Assembly (NCBI GenBank): GCA_013362195.1
Contig: JABFWM010000307.1
Location: 1-15,865, forward strand
Origin: Acidobacteriota bacterium
Lineage (GTDB): Bacteria > Acidobacteriota > Vicinamibacteria > Vicinamibacterales > 2-12-FULL-66-21
Reading direction: 5' to 3'
DNA: 15,865 nucleotides
The notes beneath the pieces were generated by a model. That model saw only the letters and a program-made list of their open reading frames with translations. It was not told the origin of the DNA and searched no databases. Below are positions 6,322 through 12,764 of the stretch, piece by piece. Positions within the stretch are counted from its first letter, which is position 1. Every line of letters starts with the position of its first letter. The translations under genes and the position numbers were made by a program.

Positions 6322-8469
6322 CTATCTGTGGACCGCGGCCGCGATTGCCCCGAGCAGGCGCTCGCGCGTCAGGTCTCCTTTCGAAATCACGTCGCGCGCG
6401 TGCCGCAGCAGCTGGTCGCGGCCGGCGGGGTCGAGCGCGCTCGCGGTGACGACGATGACCGGCAGATCGCGGGTCGCGGCATCGTCGCGCAAGACGTCGA
6501 GCGCCTCCCAGCCGGTCATGCCCGGCAGCATCAGATCGAGCAGGATCACGTCGGTCTCGTGTTCGCGCGCGCGCCGCAGTCCTTCGGCCGCGTCCGCGCA
6601 GGCCGTCAAGGGGCACGCCCCGTCGAGCGCCTGCGCGATGATATAGCGCGAGATCTCTTCGTCATCGATCAGCAGCACGCGCGTGGGTTCGGCCGACGAA
6701 CCCGAGGTGAGCGCCTCCATGGTGTTGAGGAGCGCCCGCCGCGACACCGGTTTCGCGAAGCACGCCTGGGCGCCGAGCGCGAACGCGCGATCGCGCTCAT
6801 CGAGCGACGTGATGACGATGACCGGGACGTCCTGGGTCCCGGGATCGCGGCGCAGGCGCAGGAGAAAGTCCCACGACTCGACGCCGCGCAGGCGGATGTC
6901 GAGGATCACCAGCGCCGGCCGCATGATCGTGAGCGCGCGCTCCGCCTGCTCGACGCTCACCGCGGGATAGATCTGAAAGCGCGTCGCCTTGAGCAGCTTT
7001 TCGTAAATCAGCTGCTCGTCCGGCTTGTCCTCGACGACGAGCACGGGCCGCTTGTCCGGGTCCGGCGTCCAGGCGACCTCGGGCTCCGCCTCGTCCGCCG
7101 TGTAGTGCAGCGGCAGCGTCACGGTGAACGTCGATCCGGCGCCGGGCTCGCTGTCAAGGCGAAGCGTCCCCCCGAGCAGTTCCGCGAGCCGCTTCGAGAG
7201 CGGCAGGCCGAGTCCGGTGCCGCGCACGCCGCGCTGCAGGCGGTGCTCCACCTGGGTGAACTCCTCGAAGATGCGCTCCTGATCCGCGGGGGCGATGCCG
7301 ATGCCCGTGTCGGCGACGCTGAACGCGATCGCCTCACCGCCGTCGGCGAGCGCGGCGGCCACGCGCACCTCGCCGCGCTCGGTGAACTTGAGCGCGTTGG
7401 AAATGAGGTTGCGGAGGATCTGCGACAGCTTCGCTTCGTCGGTCGTGATCGTCGGGAGCTGCTCGGGCGCGTCGAACACCAGCGACACCGATTGATTGAG
7501 CAGCAGCGGGCGCAGCATGCCGCGCAGCGCGCCGAACAGCTTCGTGACGTCCATCGGCCCCGGCCGCACCGTCGTCTTGCCGGCTTCGACCTTCGCGAGA
7601 TCGAGCAGATCGTTCACCAGTTCGCTGAGTTGTTCGGCCGCCTTCCGGATGTAAATCACTTCCTGTTCGGTCTCGTCCCCTTCGCGCTGCCGATCCTCGG
7701 CGATGAGATTGCACAGCCCGAGAATCGAGTTCACGGGCGTGCGGAACTCGTGGGTCATGTTCGACAGGAAGCGCGACTTGAGCTCGTCGGCGCGGCGCAG
7801 GTGATCCGCCTTTTCATCGAGCTCCGCGTAGAGCGCGACGACGCCGCGATTGGTGTCTTCCAGCTCGCGATTGAGCCGGACCAGCTCGTCCTGGCGCGTC
7901 TGCAATTCATCGAGCGCGCGCAGCAGCTCCTGGTTCTGCCGCTGGAATTCTTCGGCGATGCCGCTCGGCTGCCGGGAGCGCACCGCCCGCACGATCGATT
8001 CGATGCGCGCTTCGGTCACGGGCTGCGCGCGCGGTGAGAGCGCCTTGCGCAGGGTGACCCGCGTGCCGCGCGCGGTCGATTCGATGTCGAAATCGTCCAT
8101 GAGGCGCCGCGCGCCGGCGATGCCCAGGCCCATGCCGGTCGACGACTTGTAGCGGCCGCTGAGCACCCGGTCCAGGTGGGGGATGCCGGGACCGCGATCC
8201 GTCACCGTGATCACGAGCGCCTGCGGCTTCGACTCGCGATCGACGGCGAAGACCGTTTCGCCGGAGGCCGCGTAGCGGACGGCGTTGCGAACAATCTCTG
8301 AGACCGCCGTCGCGATGCGGGTCTGCTCGCCGGCATCGAACCCGAGGAGGTTCGAGAGATCGCCGGCGCGCTGTCGGGCGGCAACGACGTCCTGATCGTG
8401 GCGGATGCGGAGCGTCAGCAGTGGGGTCGGGGAGGGTTCCATAATCGGCCCGGGGGCGCCTACCAGCAT
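6322..8469 (-). CDS. Hybrid histidine kinase with N-terminal RsbT-like ATPase domain and two receivers
   Basis: The product is 715 residues. Domain order: RsbT-like HATPase (about 17-142; N-box SEIVRNAVRYA with Asn62, DRGPGI 91-96, GMGLGIAGARRL 112-123); coiled-coil (about 170-230); HisKA with NMTHEFRTPVNSILG (His240); HATPase (NLISNALKF, ADTGIGI, GTGLGLPLSKRL); receiver 1 (Glu480/Asp481, phospho-acceptor Asp524, Thr554, Lys573); and receiver 2 (Asp602/603, Asp645, Thr675, Lys697). All catalytic residues are present. There is no membrane or PAS sensor, so the signal may come through the RsbT-like domain. It lies first in the cluster that continues with rsbRST. The ATG at 8469 is uncertain; ATG 8442 (MEPSP) is possible and neither has a good Shine-Dalgarno. 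Confidence 0.94.
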   Translation of the reverse strand: MLVGAPGPIMEPSPTPLLTLRIRHDQDVVAARQRAGDLSNLLGFDAGEQTRIATAVSEIVRNAVRYAASGETVFAVDRESKPQALVITVTDRGPGIPHLDRVLSGRYKSSTGMGLGIAGARRLMDDFDIESTARGTRVTLRKALSPRAQPVTEARIESIVRAVRSRQPSGIAEEFQRQNQELLRALDELQTRQDELVRLNRELEDTNRGVVALYAELDEKADHLRRADELKSRFLSNMTHEFRTPVNSILGLCNLIAEDRQREGDETEQEVIYIRKAAEQLSELVNDLLDLAKVEAGKTTVRPGPMDVTKLFGALRGMLRPLLLNQSVSLVFDAPEQLPTITTDEAKLSQILRNLISNALKFTERGEVRVAAALADGGEAIAFSVADTGIGIAPADQERIFEEFTQVEHRLQRGVRGTGLGLPLSKRLAELLGGTLRLDSEPGAGSTFTVTLPLHYTADEAEPEVAWTPDPDKRPVLVVEDKPDEQLIYEKLLKATRFQIYPAVSVEQAERALTIMRPALVILDIRLRGVESWDFLLRLRRDPGTQDVPVIVITSLDERDRAFALGAQACFAKPVSRRALLNTMEALTSGSSAEPTRVLLIDDEEISRYIIAQALDGACPLTACADAAEGLRRAREHETDVILLDLMLPGMTGWEALDVLRDDAATRDLPVIVVTASALDPAGRDQLLRHARDVISKGDLTRERLLGAIAAAVHR

Positions 8470-8516
8470 CTTACAAGCGGATCACCGCGGCAATCGATTA
8501 AACTCGACGCTGCCGC
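8470..8516. promoter_or_regulatory. Divergent promoter region between the two signalling operons
   Basis: These 47 nt separate the minus-strand hybrid kinase from the plus-strand membrane-protein gene and should hold promoters for both. The centre is less GC-rich (CAATCGATTAAACTC, 8491-8505) than its surroundings. No clear -35/-10 pair is visible on either strand. If the kinase starts at 8442, TAAGAT at 8473-8468 could be its -10 box. Confidence 0.4.
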
Positions 8517-9098
8517 GTGTCACCGGAACTCGAGATCCTGCGCCATCCCCAGCGCGCCTTCGCGCGGTTCACCGCCGCGCCCCAGCGGGTGACTCCGATT
8601 GACGCCTGTTATCGTCCCGCCATCGTGCTGGTCACGATCGCGACCGCCGTCTCGATCGCCGCGACCTCGCACGTGAGCGTGGCGCTGATCGCGAGCGCCA
8701 TGGCCTGCTGGAGCGTCGCGCTTGCGCTGCAGGTCGGGGCCGCGCGGCTCGTCATGCCCGCGTCGGCTCGCCGCCGGTTCGGGACGGCGCGAATGCTCGA
8801 CCTGTTCTTCACCGCCCATGCGCCGTGGTCACTGTGGCTGCTCGGGTTCGCGCTCTGGGCCGTTCTCGCGCCGATCACCGGCCGCGACGTGCGCTGGCCG
8901 CTGGCGTCGATCGTCCTGCCGATCGCCTGGACGTCGATCGTGGTGTTTGCGTTCTTCCGCGCGGCGCTCGCGATGACGCATCGCTCGGCGCTCAGGCGGA
9001 CCATCGCGCACCAGGCGCTGACGCTCGGGATCGGGTTCGGTGTGTTCGCGCTCGCGGTCGCGATCTGGCCGCGGCTGATCGGGACGTTCGCCCGGTGA
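8517..9098 (+). CDS. Multi-pass membrane protein, possibly Yip1-like
   Basis: The product is 193 residues from the GTG at 8517. A short cytoplasmic-type N-terminus (ILRHPQRAFARF) is followed by about five hydrophobic segments: roughly 34-50, 54-72, 102-120, 128-150 and 165-185. The start (a helix with a P..AFARF pattern before the membrane part) recalls bacterial Yip1-domain proteins, but this is a weak match. No catalytic motif is visible. No clear Shine-Dalgarno precedes the GTG, so it may be leaderless or the start may differ. Its TGA overlaps the GTG of the PHP gene (GTGA), so the two are coupled. It is probably a membrane partner of the downstream genes; its function is unknown. Confidence 0.75.
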   Translation: MSPELEILRHPQRAFARFTAAPQRVTPIDACYRPAIVLVTIATAVSIAATSHVSVALIASAMACWSVALALQVGAARLVMPASARRRFGTARMLDLFFTAHAPWSLWLLGFALWAVLAPITGRDVRWPLASIVLPIAWTSIVVFAFFRAALAMTHRSALRRTIAHQALTLGIGFGVFALAVAIWPRLIGTFAR

Positions 9099-9982
9099 CG
9101 GCCGGCCGCATCGCCGCGGCGCTGCTCTGGATCGCCGGCGTGATCCTGGGCTCCGTCAGCGAGCGTCCCGCGCCCGCCGCGCCCCGGATGGTCGACGGCC
9201 TGCACGTCCTCGCCGCGGATTTTCACGTCCACAGTTTTCCGGGCGACGGCGCACTGCCGCCGTGGACGCTCGCTCGCGAGGCACGGCGCCGCGGCATCGA
9301 CGTGATCGCGCTCACGAACCACAACCACATGCTCTCCTGGCCGCTGGCGCGCTGGACGACGAGCGCCGCAACCGGCGTGCTGCTCCTGCCCGGACAGGAA
9401 GTGACGACGCCGGCCTACCACATGACCGCGATCGGCATCACGCGCACGGTGCGGTGGGACGTCTCGGCGGCGCGCGTGGCCGCCGACGTCCACGCGCAGG
9501 GCGGGGTGGCGATTGTGGCGCATCCGGACGAGCGCGCGGCGCGCGCCATCGGCCCGGCCTTTGCCGATGTCGACGGGATCGAAACGGCGCATCCCGCGCG
9601 CCACGCGGCGCTGCGCACGCAGCGCGAACTGGACGCCGCCGTCGTCGAGGCCATGACGATGCATCCCGGCATCGCGCAGATTGGCGCGTCCGACTTTCAT
9701 TACCTGGCGCCGCTCGGCATGTGCCGCACCTACGTGTTCGCCCGTGAGGCCACCGCCGACGGGGTGATCGACGCGATTCGCGCCGGACGCACGGTCGCGT
9801 GCGACGCGCGCGGACAGACGTATGGCGACGCGCGGCTGGTCGCGGTCGTGGCTCGCGACTGCGCCGCCGCGAGTGCCGCGCCCGCGGCGGTGCAGCCTCA
9901 GCTCGAGCGCATCGCGATCGTCAGTGCGTGGCTCGGGGCGCTGGGCCTGACCCTGCTCGGTCCGCGGCGCGCGTTACAATGA
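9095..9982 (+). CDS. Membrane-associated PHP-domain metallohydrolase
   Basis: The product is 295 residues from GTG 9095, which overlaps the preceding stop as GTGA. Metal ligands of the PHP (polymerase and histidinol phosphatase) fold are visible: DFHVHS (His44, His46), TNHNH (74-78), GQEV (Glu102), AHPD (His143) and SDFH (Asp200, His202). Motif 2 reads TNH instead of the more common TDH. Residues 5-20 form a hydrophobic signal or anchor segment, and residues 273-289 form a second one near the C-terminus, so the domain probably lies outside the cytoplasm or at the membrane. PHP enzymes hydrolyse phosphoesters; the substrate is unknown. Its TGA overlaps the ATG of the histidine kinase gene (ATGA). 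Confidence 0.88.
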   Translation: MTAGRIAAALLWIAGVILGSVSERPAPAAPRMVDGLHVLAADFHVHSFPGDGALPPWTLAREARRRGIDVIALTNHNHMLSWPLARWTTSAATGVLLLPGQEVTTPAYHMTAIGITRTVRWDVSAARVAADVHAQGGVAIVAHPDERAARAIGPAFADVDGIETAHPARHAALRTQRELDAAVVEAMTMHPGIAQIGASDFHYLAPLGMCRTYVFAREATADGVIDAIRAGRTVACDARGQTYGDARLVAVVARDCAAASAAPAAVQPQLERIAIVSAWLGALGLTLLGPRRALQ

Positions 9983-11784
9983 CCGCGATGGCAGACGCGG
10001 AAGTCCTGCCCGCAGCCGGACTTCAGCAACGGCTGCTGGCGCTGATTGCCACCTCGGGCGCGCTCCTGGGCTCGCGACGCATCGAAGATACGCTCGGCGC
10101 GATCCTGCAGCTGGCCAGCGAACTCGTCTCGGCCGATGGCTATGCCGTCTGGCGCCTCGATCCAATCCGCCGCGCCTGGCACGTCGCCTCCCACGCGGGC
10201 GTCTCGGCGGAGTTCGCCGACTCGATGGTCTCCACGTATCAGGGACAGCCGGCCGCGCCCATTGCCTCTCACGATCCCATTGCCGCGGAAGACGTGATGG
10301 CGCCGTCGATGCTCGAAGCGCGCCGCGACGCCTACCGCCGCGAGGGCATTCGATCGATGCTCGCGGTACCGCTGGTCATCGACGATGAGGCGACGGCCTC
10401 GCTCGTCTTCTACTACCGGACGCCACACGCGTTTGGACGTGACGAGATCGTCCTCGCCGGCGCCCTGGCCAATCTGGCCGGCGCGGCGCTGCGGACCGCG
10501 AACCTGCACGACGAGCAGCGCCGTCGCGAGCAGCAGGCGCTCTTCCTCGCGCGCGCGGCGTCCGCGCTGGCGGCGTCGCTCGATTACGACAGCACGCTGA
10601 AGACGCTCGCACAGCTGGCCGTCCCCGAGATCGCCGACTGGTGCGCGGTGGACATGCTCAATCGCCAGGGTGAGATCGAGCGTCTCGCGGTCGCGCACAT
10701 CGATCCCGCGCGCGTCGCGTTCGCGGAGGAGTTCCATCGCCGGTACCCCCCGCGACCCGATGAACCGTCAGGCCTCGCGAACGTGATTCGCACCGGCCGA
10801 TCCGAGATGCTCGCGCACCTGACCGAGGAGATGATCGACGCCGGCATTCCCGACCGGGAACAGCGTGAGGCGATCCGGAAGCTCGACCTCACGTCCTACA
10901 TGATGGTGCCGCTCCGCACCCGCCAGGGTACGGTCGGCGCGATCTCGTTCGTGACGGCGGAGTCGGGACGGCATTACACGGAAGCGGACTTGCGCTTCGC
11001 GGAAACCGTCGCCGATCGCGCCGCCATCGCCATCGAAAATGCCTGGGCGTACGAGGAAGCCCGGACGGCGAATCAACTCAAGGACGAGTTCCTCGCCACC
11101 CTGTCGCACGAGCTGCGGACGCCCTTGAACGCCATGCTCGGCTACGCGCGCATGCTGCGCACCGGCGTCGTGCCGCCGGAGCGCCAGCCCGCGGCGCTCG
11201 ACGTCATCGAACGCAACGGCGCGACGCTGACGCAGATTGTCGAAGAGATCCTCGACGTCTCCCGCATCATCTCGGGGAAGCTGCGCTTGACGATCGGACC
11301 GGTCAGCGTGCCGCAGCTGATTGCCGATGCGATCGCCACGATCACGCCCGCCGCGGAGGCGAAGCGGATCAGGCTGGAAGCGGACATCGATCAGGCGACC
11401 GCGATGCTCCCGGGGGATCACGATCGCCTGCAGCAGGTGTTGTGGAACCTGCTCACGAATGCGGTGAAGTTCACGCCGGTCGGCGGGCACGTGCAGGTGC
11501 GCGCCCGCTCCGAGCCGTCAGCCGTCGAAATCTCGGTCGTCGATACCGGACGCGGCATCGACGAAGCGTTCCTGCCGCACGTGTTCGAACGGTTCAGGCA
11601 GGCAGACGTACGGTTGACGCGCGAATCCGGAGGGCTCGGCCTCGGCCTCTCAATCGCCCGCAGCATCGTCGAAATGCACGGCGGGACCATCGACGCGGAG
11701 AGCGCCGGCCTCGGCCGCGGCGCCACCTTCCGCGTTCGCCTGCCCGGATCGCCGAGCGCACCGGCTGCGCGTCCGCAGCACTGA
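9979..11784 (+). CDS. Histidine kinase with two GAF domains
   Basis: The product is 601 residues. Order: GAF 1 (about 20-175, ending LRTANLHDEQRRR), GAF 2 (about 190-355, ending AIAIENAWAYEEA), HisKA with FLATLSHELRTPLNAMLGYA (His377), and HATPase with LWNLLTNAVKF (Asn490, Asn494), VDTGRGI (521-527) and GGLGLGLSIARSI (551-563). There is no receiver domain and no membrane segment, so it is a soluble class I kinase that would need a response regulator encoded elsewhere. GAF domains bind small molecules or haem; the ligand is not evident. The ATG at 9979 overlaps the preceding stop; ATG 9988 is an alternative. It sits in one operon with the membrane and PHP proteins. Confidence 0.95.
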   Translation: MTAMADAEVLPAAGLQQRLLALIATSGALLGSRRIEDTLGAILQLASELVSADGYAVWRLDPIRRAWHVASHAGVSAEFADSMVSTYQGQPAAPIASHDPIAAEDVMAPSMLEARRDAYRREGIRSMLAVPLVIDDEATASLVFYYRTPHAFGRDEIVLAGALANLAGAALRTANLHDEQRRREQQALFLARAASALAASLDYDSTLKTLAQLAVPEIADWCAVDMLNRQGEIERLAVAHIDPARVAFAEEFHRRYPPRPDEPSGLANVIRTGRSEMLAHLTEEMIDAGIPDREQREAIRKLDLTSYMMVPLRTRQGTVGAISFVTAESGRHYTEADLRFAETVADRAAIAIENAWAYEEARTANQLKDEFLATLSHELRTPLNAMLGYARMLRTGVVPPERQPAALDVIERNGATLTQIVEEILDVSRIISGKLRLTIGPVSVPQLIADAIATITPAAEAKRIRLEADIDQATAMLPGDHDRLQQVLWNLLTNAVKFTPVGGHVQVRARSEPSAVEISVVDTGRGIDEAFLPHVFERFRQADVRLTRESGGLGLGLSIARSIVEMHGGTIDAESAGLGRGATFRVRLPGSPSAPAARPQH

Positions 11785-11815
11785 GTGGTGACGGGCGCGT
11801 GCGCGAAGGTATCAT

Positions 11816-11820
11816 GGAGG
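11816..11820 (+). promoter_or_regulatory. Shine-Dalgarno site that suggests GTG 11824 for the MEDS gene
   Basis: GGAGG lies 3 nt before GTG 11824. The spacing is short, but no comparable site precedes the GTG codons at 11785 or 11788. The ATG at 11814 is out of frame. Confidence 0.55.
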
Positions 11821-11823
11821 ATA

Positions 11824-12468
11824 GTGTCTCGATCCGATCACGGCGCGAGCGGAATTCATAATCACGCCGCGTGCGCCTCGGAGCACCTCGTCCAGCTGTT
11901 CGACTCGAAGGAATCGCTGGCCGCGACGGTCGCGGCGTTCCTTTCTGCCGGCTGCCAGGCTGGCGACGACCTGCTCGTCCTCGCGCGCGAGGAGAACTGG
12001 ATCAGCACCCATCGGGTGCTGGCCGGGAGCGGGCTGGACATTGACGCGCTTCGTGCGAGCGGTCGACTGACAGTGATGAACGCGGTCGTGAAGGCCTCGG
12101 AGTCGTCGCGCGGCGGTGTGCCCCACAGGGGCGCGTTCGAGACGGTGATTGCCGGCCCGGTGCGCGCGCTCGCCGGGCGTGCGCCGCTCCGCATTTACGG
12201 CGAGATGGTCGACGTGCTGGCCGAGCTCGATGACATCGACGCCGCCGTCACGCTCGAGGATATGTGGAACCAGCTCGCGGCGGAGGTGCCGTTCCGGCTG
12301 CTGTGCGGCTACTCCTCGGCACGGTTCGTCCCGCGCCGCGCGGAAGTGCGATTGCGCGATCTCTGTTCGCGTCATACCTGCGTGTTGTCCGACCACGGCG
12401 ATCCGCTCGGCGGGTGGCTGCTGCGCAATTCCAGGCTGACCTTCTCGTCGCCGATCACCGGGGCCTGA
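11824..12468 (+). CDS. MEDS-domain sensory protein
   Basis: The product is 214 residues from GTG 11824. It matches the MEDS (DcmR sensory) family: HLVQLFDSKESLAATVAAFL (21-40), then the GDDLLVLA strand, HRVLAGSGLDIDALRASGRL (63-82), the RIYGEMVDVLAE helix (123-134), LEDMWNQLAAEVPFRLLCGY (144-163), and a C-terminal H/LCSRHTC region. MEDS domains occur beside or within sensor kinases and in anti-sigma-type proteins, and DcmR senses dichloromethane; the ligand here is unknown. No HATPase domain is attached. It starts 39 nt after the kinase stop and is most likely in the same operon, so a sensory partner of that kinase is a fair inference. Cys43, Cys161 and Cys181/186 are present but no metal site is clear. 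Confidence 0.85.
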   Translation: MSRSDHGASGIHNHAACASEHLVQLFDSKESLAATVAAFLSAGCQAGDDLLVLAREENWISTHRVLAGSGLDIDALRASGRLTVMNAVVKASESSRGGVPHRGAFETVIAGPVRALAGRAPLRIYGEMVDVLAELDDIDAAVTLEDMWNQLAAEVPFRLLCGYSSARFVPRRAEVRLRDLCSRHTCVLSDHGDPLGGWLLRNSRLTFSSPITGA

Positions 12469-12471
12469 GTC

Positions 12472-12491
12472 GCCGGATCTGAAGACCCGGC
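12472..12491. terminator. Palindrome of the GGGTCT family right after the MEDS stop
   Basis: GCCGGATCT-GA-AGACCCGGC is a 9-bp stem with a single A-C mismatch and the same GA centre as the array at 1-150. It begins 3 nt after the TGA. No T-run follows, so it may be a weak or Rho-assisted terminator, or just a dispersed repeat copy. Confidence 0.5.
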
Positions 12492-12568
12492 CTGCTCGAA
12501 GACGCCTTTCATCTCTGTACGTCCCCCGCACAGACTCGTAATCGCGGAAACTGAGGCCACTCGGAAGT

Positions 12569-12698
12569 GCGCGGGCGCGTTCACGGTCACGCCGTGGCGA
12601 CGCCCGGCGCGGTGACGCAGGAAGTGAATCGCTGTCTCACGATGGACCGCGTCGCGGCGACGCGGCGCAGCCCCGCTCGTGCTCCGCGTCAGGCGGCG
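12569..12698 (+). other. Structured 5' leader of the subtilase gene (candidate cis-RNA)
   Basis: Two strong hairpins are visible. The first has stem GGGCG (12573-12577)/CGCCC (12601-12605), a 4x4 internal loop, and stem CACGG/CCGTG with a TCACG loop; outer GCGC bases can also pair. The second is CCGCGTC (12647-12653)/GACGCGG (12659-12665) with loop GCGGC. A second CCGCGTC at 12684-12690 can pair with the same GACGCGG, so the two folds exclude each other. I recognise no known riboswitch motif. The flanking sequence 12492-12568 and the rest of the gap hold nothing else visible. Confidence 0.45.
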
Positions 12699-12717
12699 AC
12701 CCGCGCGGCGGGTTTTT
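12699..12717 (+). terminator. Intrinsic terminator-like hairpin 48 nt before the subtilase
   Basis: ACCCGC-GCG-GCGGGT is a 6-bp stem with a 3-nt loop that runs straight into TTTTT (12713-12717). It is the only stem in this gap with a T-run. It could end transcripts from the upstream operon or act as an attenuator for the protease, depending on where the protease promoter lies. Confidence 0.6.
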
Positions 12718-12764
12718 CCTGGGATCCCCGACGCTTCACCACATTCGCGTAGAGAGGTCACACC

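Noticed and set aside
6295..8037. Long plus-strand reading frame opposite the hybrid kinase
   Set aside because: It is Arg/Asp-rich without motifs and lies antisense to a gene with full kinase and receiver motifs; high GC content creates such frames.
8478..8503. Sigma-B-type promoter (GTTTAA at 8503-8498, minus strand) before the hybrid kinase
   Set aside because: The position 14 nt further reads GATCCG, not GGGTAT, so only half of the consensus is present.
12567..12752. 61-residue reading frame in the protease leader
   Set aside because: It runs through the hairpins and terminator-like stem, has Arg/Ala-rich composition and no Shine-Dalgarno site.
12469..12764. c-di-GMP or cobalamin riboswitch upstream of the protease
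   Set aside because: I looked for the conserved core sequences and found only short chance resemblances such as GGTGACGCAGG and GTCAGGCGGC.
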